A DNA stretch of 63,949 nucleotides from NCBI GenBank assembly GCA_019634615.1, contig JAHCAZ010000022.1, positions 1-63,949 on the forward strand, in the 5' to 3' direction. The notes beneath the pieces are model-generated. The model saw nothing but the letters and a program-made list of their open reading frames with translations. It had not been told where the DNA came from and did not search any database. This document shows, piece by piece, positions 36,374 through 44,932 of this stretch (position 1 is its first letter; each line of letters opens with the position of its first letter). The position numbers and the translations under genes are program-made. The DNA is from Opitutaceae bacterium. Lineage in GTDB: Bacteria; Verrucomicrobiota; Verrucomicrobiia; Opitutales; Opitutaceae.

Positions 36374-37714
36374 ATGAGCAAAGGCAATGGCCAGCCCTCC
36401 CCGACCGCCACGAGCGCGCAAGCGACGACGATCAAACCGACCGATCTGCGCGGCATCCTGAAGTACGTGCCCCGTTTCCAGGGGCAGATCTTCATCATCG
36501 CGGTCGACGGCTCGATCATCGCCGACGAGAACTTCGGCAATCTCCTCGTCGACATCGCCGTGCTCCGCAGCCTGGGCATCAAGGTCGTGCTCGTCCACGG
36601 CATCGGCCAGCAGATACAGGAACTCGCAGCCCTCCGCGGCGTGCAGATTTCGGACGCGTTCGGCACGGGTGTGACCGACGCCCCCACGCTCGACCTCGCC
36701 GTCCGCTCCGCCTCGCGCGTCTCGCACCTCATCCTCGAGGGCCTCACGCAGAACAACCTCAAGGCCGTGATCACCAACTCGGTGCGCGCCCTGCCCCTCG
36801 GCATCATCAAGGGCGTCGATCACCAGTTCACCGGCAAGGTCGAGCGCATCGACAAGGACTTTCTCAACACGCTGATCAACGATCAGGTCGTGCCGCTCGT
36901 GACCCCGCTCGCCTTCGGCCCCGATGGCCGGACGCTGCGGGTGAACTCCGACCTCCTCGCCGCCGAGCTGGCCGAGGCGCTGCACGCCACCAAGGTCATC
37001 TATCTCACCCCGCAGGCCGGCCTCGAGATCGACGGCGAGCTCCACCGGCAGGTCGCCGTCGGCACCCTGCGCCAGGTACTCGAGGAGCACCCCGAGCACA
37101 TCTCCGAGATCAGCCGCTCCAAGGCCCTCAACGCCGTACGCGCGATCGACACCGGCACGCCGCGCGTGCACCTCGTCGACGGCCGGATCTTCGACGGCCT
37201 GCTCAATGAGATCTTCTCCAACGAGGGTGTCGGCACGCTGATCTACGGCAACGACTACCAGCAGATCCGCAAGGCCACGCGCCGCGACGTGCGCTTCATC
37301 CACAGCCTCACCCGCGCCGCGGTGAAGCGCGAGGAACTGCTGCACCGCACGCAGCAGGCGATCGAGAAGAACATCGACCAGTTCTACGTCTTCGAGATCG
37401 ACGAGAACATCATCGCCTGCGTCACGCTCATCCTCTACCCCGGCAAGCCCATGCTCGCCGAGCTGGGCTCGCTCTACGTGCTGCCGTTCTACCACAACCG
37501 CGGCATCGGCAAGAAGATGGTCGAGTACGCCTGCCTGATGGCCAAGGAGCGCGGCGCCGCCCAGATCATCGCCCTCTCCACGCAGAGCTTCGGCTTCTTC
37601 ACGAACACCTGCGGCTTCGAGGAGACCGACAAGTCGATCCTCCCCGAGGCCCGCCTGAAGCTCTACGAGGAAAGCGGCCGGAACGCCAAGGTGCTGTTGA
37701 AGGCGCTGGAGTGA
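36374..37714 (+). CDS. argA: Amino-acid N-acetyltransferase (N-acetylglutamate synthase, ArgA)
   Basis: 446 residues from the Met at 36374; in-frame GTG 36335 and ATG 36347 are alternatives, but E. coli ArgA is 443 residues. Residues about 20-285 form an amino-acid-kinase-like domain (GILKYVPRFQGQIFIIAVDG, VVLVHGIGQQIQELA, LRVNSDLLAAELAEAL, KVIYLTP). The C-terminal GNAT domain contains FIHSLTRAAVKREELL, LGSLYVLPFYHNRGIGKKM (acetyl-CoA loop) and FFTNTCGFEETD. It makes N-acetylglutamate, the first step of arginine synthesis. The kinase domain normally serves as the arginine sensor. Other arg genes are not in the window. Confidence 0.9.
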   Translation: MSKGNGQPSPTATSAQATTIKPTDLRGILKYVPRFQGQIFIIAVDGSIIADENFGNLLVDIAVLRSLGIKVVLVHGIGQQIQELAALRGVQISDAFGTGVTDAPTLDLAVRSASRVSHLILEGLTQNNLKAVITNSVRALPLGIIKGVDHQFTGKVERIDKDFLNTLINDQVVPLVTPLAFGPDGRTLRVNSDLLAAELAEALHATKVIYLTPQAGLEIDGELHRQVAVGTLRQVLEEHPEHISEISRSKALNAVRAIDTGTPRVHLVDGRIFDGLLNEIFSNEGVGTLIYGNDYQQIRKATRRDVRFIHSLTRAAVKREELLHRTQQAIEKNIDQFYVFEIDENIIACVTLILYPGKPMLAELGSLYVLPFYHNRGIGKKMVEYACLMAKERGAAQIIALSTQSFGFFTNTCGFEETDKSILPEARLKLYEESGRNAKVLLKALE

Positions 37715-37771
37715 GGTCGGCGGCGGCGGCATAACCGCTGGCATCCGGGCGCGCGTTGTGCACAATCGCGC

Positions 37772-39727
37772 ATGATCATGCATCGCCCCCGCCTCCTCCC
37801 CGCCCTCTCCCTCCTTGCCCTCCTGCCCTTCGCCGGCTGTGTCCATGACCACGGGCACGAGCACGCCCACCCGCATGACCACCCCGCCGTCGCCACGCCG
37901 CTCCGCACGATCCGCGTGACCCAGGCGCCCGATGGCACGGTGAACCCGTGGAACCATCTCGACTTCCGCAACGATCCCAACGCCTTCCAGTTCGCCATCG
38001 TCTCCGATCGCTCCGGCGGCATCCGCGCCGGGGTCTTCGAGAAGGCCGTCGGCAAGCTCAACCTCCTCCAGCCCGAGTTCGTGATGAGCGTGGGCGACCT
38101 GATCGAGGGCTACTCCACCGACGCGGTCGAGGTGAATCGCCAGTGGGACGAGTTCCAGGGCATCATCCGCCGGCTCGACATGCCGTTCTTCTACGTGCCG
38201 GGCAACCACGACCAGTCCAACCCGGTCCAGGCCGGCATCTGGCGCGAACGCTTCGGCGCCTCGTACCACAGCTTCGTCTACCGCGACGTGCTCTTCCTCT
38301 GCATCAACTCGCAGGATGGATCGATGCACCGCATCGGCGAGGCGCAGGTGCAATGGGTGCGCGACACCCTCGCCGCCCACCCGGACGCGCGCTGGACGCT
38401 ACTCTTCCTGCACACGCCCCTCTGGGAGGAGGAATACACCGACAAGAGCGGCTGGCCCGCCATCGAGGCTGCGCTCCAGGGGCGCAAGTACACGGTCTTC
38501 GCCGGGCACTACCACGAATACCTGCGCCGCGTGCGCCACGACACGCGCTACTACATCCTCGCGACCACCGGCGGCGGCAGCGCCCTGCGCGGCCCGGCGT
38601 ACGGTGAGTTCGACCAGGTTGCGTGGGTGACGATGACGAACGACGGCCCGCTCGTCGCCAACCTTCTCCTCGACGGCATCCGCGCCGACGACATCCGCAC
38701 GCCCGAGTCGCGCGCCCTCGTGCAGGCCATCAACCGCGCCGGCGCCGTGCAGACCGAGATTCTCTGGCACAACGTCGGCGAAAAGCCGGCCGCCCGCGCG
38801 GAGATCCGCTGCGTCAACCCGCTCGATCTGCCGGTCAAGCTCACCTACCACCTGACCTCCGCCGCCGGCATCCGCGCCGACCTCTCGCCGCGCTTCGCCC
38901 CCGCCGCCGACGGCCGCCAGACGTTTGTGATTCAGCCCAGGTCCACGCGCAGCCTCGACCTGAAACTCGACGGCGACCTGCCCACGCACGCGCATCAGGC
39001 GCAGGTGGCGGCCGCGTTTCACTGGGAGGCGGATTTCAGCCCGGCCGGCATGGCGCCGCTCCACCTGGCCGAGAGCCTGATCGTCCCGATCGTGCCGCGC
39101 CTTGCCGCCACCCGGCTCGCCGCGTCGCCGACCGTGGATGCCGCCACCGCGGACTGGCCCGCCGCGGCTTGGTACGACTTTGCCGCGTCGCCGCATTTCC
39201 TGAAGGGCCGCGAGGCCTGGACCGGTCCGGCCGATTGCAGTTTCCGTCTCGGCGTCGCCCGCGACGAACAGAACCTGTACGTCGTCGTGGATGTCACCGA
39301 CGACGACGTGGTCTCACTGCCCGACATGCCGCCCTGGAACCAAGACGGCATCGAGTTGCGCATCGACACCCGGCCGCCCGAGCAGCGCAACGTCGCCCGT
39401 CTGACCTCCGAGGGCGGTTTGACCTTCGTCGCCTCGAGCCCGGCCCCGGTTGGGTCCAACGAGGCGCAGTATCTCAACGGCGCCGGCTCGCTCCCCGCGG
39501 GCACGCGTCACCGCCACCTGCGCACCGCCACCGGCTACACCTTCGAGGTCGCCATTCCCCTGCAGGCCTTCACCGACCGCGACGGCCCCGGCTGGAAAAA
39601 GGACGGCCTGCGACTGAACGTCGCCGTCAACGACCGCGACGGCGAGGAGCAGGCCCAGCTCTGGTGGCAGCCCGACTGGCGCACCACGGCGAACATCCCG
39701 GCTTCCGGGACGTTCTTCCTGGAGTAA
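37772..39727 (+). CDS. Lipoprotein metallophosphoesterase with His-rich linker and C-terminal sugar-binding-like domain
   Basis: 651 residues. The lipobox LLPFAGC gives an N-terminal lipid-anchored Cys, followed by a His-rich stretch CVHDHGHEHAHPHDHP that could bind Zn or other metals. The metallophosphoesterase domain (about 65-300) has FAIVSDRSGGI (the usual DxH is DxS here), VMSVGDLIEG, YVPGNHDQSN, LFLHTPLW and VFAGHYHEYL. A middle beta domain follows. The last 190 residues (TRLAASPTVDAATADWPAA ... NLYVVVDVTDDDVV ... GIELRIDTRP) look like a CBM9/DOMON-type carbohydrate- or heme-binding domain. It is likely a periplasmic or outer-membrane phosphoesterase acting on a glycan-linked or phosphodiester substrate. 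The substrate is unknown. Confidence 0.78.
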   Translation: MIMHRPRLLPALSLLALLPFAGCVHDHGHEHAHPHDHPAVATPLRTIRVTQAPDGTVNPWNHLDFRNDPNAFQFAIVSDRSGGIRAGVFEKAVGKLNLLQPEFVMSVGDLIEGYSTDAVEVNRQWDEFQGIIRRLDMPFFYVPGNHDQSNPVQAGIWRERFGASYHSFVYRDVLFLCINSQDGSMHRIGEAQVQWVRDTLAAHPDARWTLLFLHTPLWEEEYTDKSGWPAIEAALQGRKYTVFAGHYHEYLRRVRHDTRYYILATTGGGSALRGPAYGEFDQVAWVTMTNDGPLVANLLLDGIRADDIRTPESRALVQAINRAGAVQTEILWHNVGEKPAARAEIRCVNPLDLPVKLTYHLTSAAGIRADLSPRFAPAADGRQTFVIQPRSTRSLDLKLDGDLPTHAHQAQVAAAFHWEADFSPAGMAPLHLAESLIVPIVPRLAATRLAASPTVDAATADWPAAAWYDFAASPHFLKGREAWTGPADCSFRLGVARDEQNLYVVVDVTDDDVVSLPDMPPWNQDGIELRIDTRPPEQRNVARLTSEGGLTFVASSPAPVGSNEAQYLNGAGSLPAGTRHRHLRTATGYTFEVAIPLQAFTDRDGPGWKKDGLRLNVAVNDRDGEEQAQLWWQPDWRTTANIPASGTFFLE

Positions 39728-39749
39728 GGGCGGGCCGACCAGGTCCGCC

Positions 39750-39821
39750 GTAGGCAGCCCGCTTGCGGGCGCTGTTTTTGCACGCGCACGCCAAACGAGC
39801 GCCCGCAAGCGGGCTGCCTAC
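39750..39821. repeat. GTAG-flanked inverted REP pair (type A)
   Basis: Starts GTAGGCAGCCCGCTTGCGGG and ends CAAGCGGGCTGCCTAC. Both halves are GCCCG-CTTG-CGGGC hairpins. The linker contains GCGCACGCC. It lies between the convergent phosphoesterase and ABC permease genes. Confidence 0.85.
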
Positions 39822-39847
39822 CGTTGCATGTTTGGCCAGAGCCCCCC

Positions 39848-40795
39848 TCACTCCCGCTTCGCCTGCCGCAAGCGATCGAGGAACACCGCGGCGATGATGA
39901 CCGCGCCGATGATGATTTCCTGGAAATACGTGGGCCAGCCCATCTGCTGCGAGCCGTTGCGCAGCACGGCCATGATCAGGGCGCCGATCATCGAGCCGAG
40001 CACCGTGCCGACGCCGCCGTTGAGGCTCGCGCCGCCGATGATCACGGCGGCGATGATGTCGAGCTCGACGCCGATCGCGACCGTCGGGTCACCCTGCCGC
40101 AGCCGCGACAACTGCATGAGCCCGGCCAAGCCGAAGAAACAGCCGGCCGCGGCGTAGATCAGGATCTTCGTCCGCACGGTCGCCACGCCGCACAGCCGCG
40201 CCGTGGCCTCGTTGGAGCCGATGGCGAAGATGTGCCGACCGAAGACCGTCGAGCGCAGCATGACCGCCGTGAGGACCGCGAGCACGAGCGTCACCCATGC
40301 GCCCGTCGGCAGCGCCCAGCCGAAGGGATCGGCGGTGGTCATCCAGTGGTTGATCGGCGAGGCGTCGTAGTTGACCGTCTCGTTGTTCGCCAGCCACTTG
40401 GCGGCGCCGCGGGCGATGCCCAGCGTACCGAGGGTGATGATGAAGGGCGTCATGCGCAGGCCGGCGATGGCCGCGCCGTTGAGCAGGCCGACCAATCCGC
40501 CCGTTGCCACCACCGCCAGCACGACGGCCGCCACCGGCCAGGCCTCCTGGATCAGGATCGCACCGACGACGCTGCACAGCGCGATGACCGAGCCCACGCT
40601 CAGGTCGATGCCGCCGCTGACGATGATCATGGTCATCCCCAGCGCCCCAATCGCGACGATCACCGTCTGCGTGAGGATGATCTTGAAGTTCGCGTAGCTC
40701 AGGAAATACCCGCGGATCTCGTTCGACAGGGAGAAGAGGCCGATCACGACGAGCAGTCCGAGAAAAGGTCCGAAGCGGGAGAGCAGCGATTTCAT
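39848..40795 (-). CDS. Sugar ABC transporter permease (RbsC-like)
   Basis: 315 residues, about nine hydrophobic segments (for example FLGLLVVIGLFSL and ILTQTVIVAIGALGMTMIIVSGGIDLSVGS). The IDLSVGSVIAL segment and GMTPFIITLGTLG-like RMTPFIITLGTLGIARG are diagnostic of the BPD_transp_2/RbsC family. It forms the membrane channel of a ribose-type sugar importer. It is the last gene of RidA-binding protein-ATPase-permease. An inverted-repeat block separates it from the ATPase gene. Confidence 0.92.
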   Translation of the reverse strand: MKSLLSRFGPFLGLLVVIGLFSLSNEIRGYFLSYANFKIILTQTVIVAIGALGMTMIIVSGGIDLSVGSVIALCSVVGAILIQEAWPVAAVVLAVVATGGLVGLLNGAAIAGLRMTPFIITLGTLGIARGAAKWLANNETVNYDASPINHWMTTADPFGWALPTGAWVTLVLAVLTAVMLRSTVFGRHIFAIGSNEATARLCGVATVRTKILIYAAAGCFFGLAGLMQLSRLRQGDPTVAIGVELDIIAAVIIGGASLNGGVGTVLGSMIGALIMAVLRNGSQQMGWPTYFQEIIIGAVIIAAVFLDRLRQAKRE

Positions 40796-40811
40796 GCAGG
40801 GGAGTTTTTTA

Positions 40812-40962
40812 TAACCACGGATTACACGGATTTCACGGATCGGATTAAAACCGCGAAGGGCGCGAAGAGCCGCGAAGGGAAAAACGTCTTCGCGATACTT
40901 CGCGCCCTTCGCGGTTCAGGATTTTGAATTTCAATCCGTGGCATCCGTGTAATCCGTGGTTA
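40812..40962. repeat. Nested palindrome (type H), outer GGATTACACGGAT arms, inner CGCGAAGGG arms
   Basis: Outer arms 40812-40840 (TAACCACGGATTACACGG...) and 40934-40962 pair with few mismatches. Inner arms 40849-40877 (AACCGCGAAGGGCGCGAAG...) and 40888-40916 pair around a 10-base loop. It lies between the permease and ATPase genes of one operon. Confidence 0.9.
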
Positions 40963-40966
40963 AAAT

Positions 40967-42421
40967 TCACGCCGCATCCGCCCCGATGGCCGCGGTCATC
41001 AGGGATTGCTCGGTCCATTCCGGGGTCGGACGGCAGGCGACGACGGCGCCGCGGCGCATGACGGCGATGCGGTCGCAGAGCCCGAAGAGCTCGGGCAGGT
41101 AGGAGCTGACCATCACGACGGCACAGCCCTCGGCCGCGAGGCGGGCGATGAGGTCGTAGATCTGGGCCTTGCTGCCGACGTCGATGCCGCGGGTCGGCTC
41201 GTCGAGGAGCAGCACGCGGGCCGGATGCGCCAACAGCCGCGCCAGGGCGACTTTCTGCTGATTGCCACCGGAGAGCTCACCGGCGCCCTGGCGGACGTCG
41301 CGCGCCTTGATCGAGAGCTTGCCCAGCCAGGGGGCGGTGGCCGCGGCGAGGACCTTGGCCGGGAGCCAGCCGCGGCGCGCGAGGGTGGCGTACTTGGGGA
41401 GCGAGGTATTCTCGGCGAGCGACAGCGGGAGCATGAGGCCCTCCTCCTTGCGGTTTTCGCTCAGGAAACCCACGCCCTCGGCCCAGCGGCGGGCGGGCGT
41501 GGTGCGCACGATCTGGCTCGGGTCGAGCCCGAACGCGGCGCGCAGGAGTTCCGTGCGGCCGGCGCCGATGAGGCCGGCGATACCGAGGATCTCGCCGGCA
41601 TGCACCGTCAGGTCGCCGGCGGGCAGCGTGAACATCGGTCCGCCGATCTGCGGCTGGCGCGTCGGGTAGAGATCGGTGACCGCGCGACCGACCATGAGGC
41701 GGACGATCTCATCCTGCGTGGTCGTCGCGACGTCGCCCGCACCAACGGTCTGGCCGTCCTTGAGCACGGTGAAGCGGCGGGCCACGCGGCGCACCTCCTC
41801 GAGAAAGTGGCTGATGTAGATGACGCTGACGCCGTGGGTGCTGAGCTGGGCGACGACGTCGAAGAGCTTCTCCGTGTCGGCCTGCGTGAGGCTGCTCGTG
41901 GGTTCATCCATGACGAGCACGCGCGGCTCGGCCAGCAGGGCGCGGGCGATCTCGATGACCTGCTGCTCGGCGATGGAGAACTGGCCCACGGGTCGTTCGA
42001 GATCGAGGTGCTCGTGCGCCAGCCGGGCGAGCACGCCCCGGGCGCGGGCACGGGCGGCGATGCGGTCGAGCCAGCCGAGCCGGTTGGGTTCGGCGCCGAG
42101 CACGATGTTCTCCCACACGCTCAGGTGCGGAGCGAGGCTCAGCTCCTGGTAGATCATGGCCACGCCGCGCCGGCGGGCGTCGAGCGTGTCGGCCGGGGTG
42201 TAGGGTTGTCCGTCGATCTCCATCGTGCCGGCGTCCCCGCGGATCACCCCGCTGAGCACCTTCATAAGGGTGCTCTTCCCCGCCCCGTTCTCGCCGATGA
42301 GCGCGTGGACCTCGCCCGGCGCGACCTCCAACGAAACCCCACGCAGCGCCTGCGTGGCCCCAAAGGCCTTGTCGATGCCGGTGAGGCGCAGGCGGGGGGC
42401 TGGGGCGGCGGAGGCGGGCAT
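40967..42421 (-). CDS. Sugar ABC transporter ATP-binding protein, two ABC domains (RbsA-like)
   Basis: 484 residues from the Met at 42421 (MPASAAPAPRL). Domain 1 (about 10-235) has Walker A IGENGAGKSTLMKVL, signature FSIAEQQVIEIARAL and Walker B VLVMDEPTSSLT. Domain 2 has the degenerate Walker A IAGLIGAGRTELL usual for RbsA/MglA, signature GELSGGNQQKVALARLL and VLLLDEPTRGIDVGS. It energises the importer. The 3' part ends five bases before the nested palindrome 40812-40962. The sugar cannot be predicted. Confidence 0.93.
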   Translation of the reverse strand: MPASAAPAPRLRLTGIDKAFGATQALRGVSLEVAPGEVHALIGENGAGKSTLMKVLSGVIRGDAGTMEIDGQPYTPADTLDARRRGVAMIYQELSLAPHLSVWENIVLGAEPNRLGWLDRIAARARARGVLARLAHEHLDLERPVGQFSIAEQQVIEIARALLAEPRVLVMDEPTSSLTQADTEKLFDVVAQLSTHGVSVIYISHFLEEVRRVARRFTVLKDGQTVGAGDVATTTQDEIVRLMVGRAVTDLYPTRQPQIGGPMFTLPAGDLTVHAGEILGIAGLIGAGRTELLRAAFGLDPSQIVRTTPARRWAEGVGFLSENRKEEGLMLPLSLAENTSLPKYATLARRGWLPAKVLAAATAPWLGKLSIKARDVRQGAGELSGGNQQKVALARLLAHPARVLLLDEPTRGIDVGSKAQIYDLIARLAAEGCAVVMVSSYLPELFGLCDRIAVMRRGAVVACRPTPEWTEQSLMTAAIGADAA

Positions 42422-42519
42422 GACCGAAGGCTGCGGATTATGAAGCGGTGCGCGTCGTCGAAAAGGCAATAACGCGCGCATCGGACCGGAGCACGAAGGT
42501 GCGACCTATTCCGATCTGA

Positions 42520-42690
42520 GCGCCAAAGGCGCGCCCCATAAAAGCCCGGGGTGAAACCCCGGGTATATCGGTCCATATCACCGGGAGGGCTGAAGGCCCG
42601 ATCCATGGGGCGGGCTTTCAGCCCTCGAATTGGAACCCATTCCTAACCTGGGGCGTTGCCCCAGGCTGTTATAGGACGCGCCGTTGGCGC
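42520..42690. repeat. D-family mosaic palindrome, full copy
   Basis: A series of hairpins arranged as a mirror: GCGCCAAAGGCGC (42520), CCCGGGGTGAAACCCCGGG, GAGGGCTGAAGGCCCGATCC, then GGGCTTTCAGCCCTC, CCTGGGGCGTTGCCCCAGG and CGCGCCGTTGGCGC (42690). It occupies most of the 292-base gap between the ATPase and binding-protein genes. Confidence 0.85.
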
Positions 42691-42713
42691 TTCATCTCCC
42701 GCGACGCCAATCC

Positions 42714-43694
42714 TTACTTCAAATACTTCTCCAGCGGCGGGCGCAGGAGGTCGGCGACGGCGGGGTTGTCCATGTTTTCCGGGGTGACGAGTTCGCAACC
42801 CGTGTCGATGTCGCGCTCGACGGGCTGGCCGCGGAGGTGGGCGACGAGGGTCTTCACGCCGAGGTAGCCCATCTTCATCGGGTTCTGGACGACGATGCCC
42901 TGCATGTCGCCGGCCTTGAGCGCAGGGACGATCTGGCTGCCGCTGTCGAAGCCGATGTACTTCACCTTGCCGTCCGCCAGGCCCGCGTCGCGCAGGGCGA
43001 GGAGCATGCCGGTGGCGGACGACTCGTTGGGCGCGAAGATGCCGTCGACCTCGCGGCCGAAGCGGTTGAGCAGGTTCTGCGCGGCGCGATACGCGGTGTC
43101 GCGCGTCGGGCCGGCGTGCTGGTCGCTCGAGATGACGGTGATGCCGGGGAACTCGGCCTTGATCGTGTCGAGGAACCCGGCCTCGCGCTGCTCCGTGCTG
43201 TTGGAGCCGGCGAGGACGCGCAGAAGGATAACCTTGCCCTTACCACCGAGCACCTCACCGAGGCGGCGGGCGCCGAGGACACCGCCCTTGTAATTGTCGG
43301 TCGAGACGGTGCTGACCGGCAGCTTGGAATTGAGCGCCGAGTCGATGATCACCACCGGCAGCCCCGCGCGCACCGCGCTCTCGGTCGGGGCCACGAGCGC
43401 GCGAGCGTCGAGCGGGGCGAGCACCAGGCCGCTCACGCGGCGGGCGATGAAATTCTCCACGACCTGCACCTGCTGCTCGCGGTCATCCTCGCGCAGCGGG
43501 CCTTTCCAGATGACGTTCACCTCGACGCCCTCGGCCTTGAGCTCCTGCGCGGCCTTGATCGCGCCGGCGTGGATGGACTTCCAGAACTCGTGGGTCGTGC
43601 CCTTCGGGATGACGGCGACCTGGTAGGTCTCACCGCGGACCGTGACGGCGGCGGTGGCGATGAGGAGCAGGAAGAGGGGGAGCAGTCTTTTCAT
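42714..43694 (-). CDS. Periplasmic sugar-binding protein of ABC transporter (RbsB-like)
   Basis: 326 residues from the Met at 43694; an in-frame extension upstream lies in a repeat and is rejected. The signal peptide is MKRLLPLFLLLIATAAVTVRG. The Peripla_BP_4 fold shows TYQVAVIPKGTTHEFWKSIH, RRVSGLVLAPLDARALV, GLPVVIIDSAL, GGVLGARRLGEVLGGKGKV, VDGIFAPNESSATGMLLAL and IGFDSGSQIV. It captures a monosaccharide in the periplasm and hands it to the permease. It is the second gene of the minus-strand operon after the RidA-type gene. Confidence 0.92.
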   Translation of the reverse strand: MKRLLPLFLLLIATAAVTVRGETYQVAVIPKGTTHEFWKSIHAGAIKAAQELKAEGVEVNVIWKGPLREDDREQQVQVVENFIARRVSGLVLAPLDARALVAPTESAVRAGLPVVIIDSALNSKLPVSTVSTDNYKGGVLGARRLGEVLGGKGKVILLRVLAGSNSTEQREAGFLDTIKAEFPGITVISSDQHAGPTRDTAYRAAQNLLNRFGREVDGIFAPNESSATGMLLALRDAGLADGKVKYIGFDSGSQIVPALKAGDMQGIVVQNPMKMGYLGVKTLVAHLRGQPVERDIDTGCELVTPENMDNPAVADLLRPPLEKYLK

Positions 43695-43738
43695 GGGGGA
43701 ATGGGGCAACTGAGACGGTGAGAATTTCAGAACTGAGG

Positions 43739-43813
43739 GAATGTGGAACTCAGGAAAGCAGGAAGAAATGCATGGGTTTGGGTATTCTTCCCGGGTTCCT
43801 GATTTCCACATTC
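43739..43813. repeat. Imperfect inverted repeat upstream of the binding-protein gene
   Basis: Arms GAATGTGGAACTCAGGAA... (43739-43767) and ...TTCCTGATTTCCACATTC (43785-43813), about five mismatches, 17-base loop. It lies between the RidA-type gene and the binding-protein gene of the same operon. Confidence 0.8.
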
Positions 43814-43819
43814 AACTCA

Positions 43820-44281
43820 TCAGGCCTTCAGCTCGGCCACGACCTGGACCTCGACCGTGGTGCCCTTGGGCAGGCCGTTGGTCGCGACGGCGGCGCGGGC
43901 GTGTTTGCCGGCTTCGCCGAAGACCTTCACGAAGAGGTCGCTCGCGCCGTTGATGACGGCCGGGCTGTCGGTGAAACCGTCGACGGCGTTGACGAAGCCG
44001 GTCACGAAGACGATGCGCGCCACCTTGTCGAGCGAGCCAACGGCGGCCTTGATGTTGGCGAGCGTGTTGAGGGCGCAGATCTCCGCGGCCTTGGCGGCGG
44101 TGGCGACGGTCTGCTCCTTGCCCACCTGACCGACGTGGGTCATCTGGCCGTTGACCATGCAGATGGTGCCGGCGCAGTAGAGGAGGTTGCCCGTGCGGAC
44201 GGTGGGCACATAGCTGCCCGCGGCGGCGGGAGGATTGGGGAGGGTGAGGCCGAGTTCGGCCAGTTTGGCTTCAGGGTTCAT
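43820..44281 (-). CDS. RidA family protein (YjgF/YER057c/UK114)
   Basis: 153 residues. Family landmarks: GNLLYCAGTICMVNGQ, QTVATAAKAAEICALNTLAN, IVFVTGFVNAVDGF, and the C-terminal ARAAVATNGLPKGTTVEVQ with the active-site-like Arg (HARAAV). RidA hydrolyses reactive enamine/imine intermediates; subfamilies vary. The extra N-terminal segment (MNPEAKLAELGLTLP) fits the subgroup often found beside catabolic genes. It probably heads the operon with the sugar ABC transporter, which would link it to degradation of the imported compound. Confidence 0.88.
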   Translation of the reverse strand: MNPEAKLAELGLTLPNPPAAAGSYVPTVRTGNLLYCAGTICMVNGQMTHVGQVGKEQTVATAAKAAEICALNTLANIKAAVGSLDKVARIVFVTGFVNAVDGFTDSPAVINGASDLFVKVFGEAGKHARAAVATNGLPKGTTVEVQVVAELKA

Positions 44282-44357
44282 GATTCGACGATACGAGGCG
44301 CAATCCGCGGGGGTGGCAAAGCGGATTTTCGGGGTTCCGCGTCAAGCGGCGGCTGGG

Positions 44358-44834
44358 TCACTTCGCCCGCTGATAGGGAAACTCGATCCGCCGCACCTTG
44401 CCGTCGCGCTCGCCCTCGATCGCGGCCAGCAGCGAGCCGTCGGGCTGCAGACCATAGATGACCCGCTGCGGGAAATCGTGGGCGGGATTCTCGAAGACGA
44501 ATCGCTGCCCCTCGACGCGGACGAGCCGGAAAACCGCCCCGGCCTGTCCCGACGGCGACGCATGGAAATGCAGCACGCCGGCGGCATCCGCCCGCAGGAC
44601 CATGAACTCGTACTCCAGGGTCCGGCCGTCCTTCACCGTCCGGCTCACCCCCAGCATCGTCCCGCCACCGGGCGGCAGCCAGTGCTCCTCCACCACCCGA
44701 CCGTTCCGCTCCATCCGCCAGTGTCCGGCAAGCCAGGCCAGATCGGCCACCGTTGCCGGGGCCGCCGACTCAGCGCCCCGCGCCGTCACGGCCAAGAGCA
44801 ACAGCCCGCTGATGATCGCCGCCGGATACCTCAT
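44358..44834 (-). CDS. DUF6265-like secreted protein
   Basis: 158 residues from the Met at 44834 (MRYPAAIISGLLLLAVTARG), where a signal peptide cleaves near residue 22. The mature part carries VADLAWLAGHWRMERNGRVV, EEHWLPPGGGTMLGVSR, EFMVLRADAAGVLHFHASP, FENPAHDFPQRVIYGL and a final RRIEFPY. The LAGxW...EExWxPPxGGxMLGxxR and FENxxHDFPQRxxY patterns are those of DUF6265 proteins. They likely form a small beta-barrel; the function is unknown. It is divergent from the SGNH hydrolase gene with about 98 bases between. Confidence 0.7.
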   Translation of the reverse strand: MRYPAAIISGLLLLAVTARGAESAAPATVADLAWLAGHWRMERNGRVVEEHWLPPGGGTMLGVSRTVKDGRTLEYEFMVLRADAAGVLHFHASPSGQAGAVFRLVRVEGQRFVFENPAHDFPQRVIYGLQPDGSLLAAIEGERDGKVRRIEFPYQRAK

Positions 44835-44932
44835 GCCCGGAACCCAAACAGGCGGAACCGTCTCAGGCACGCCTTTTCCCATCGTACCTCCTTGGCAACG
44901 CCAGCGGCGAAGCCTATGCAGACGCCGTGCAA

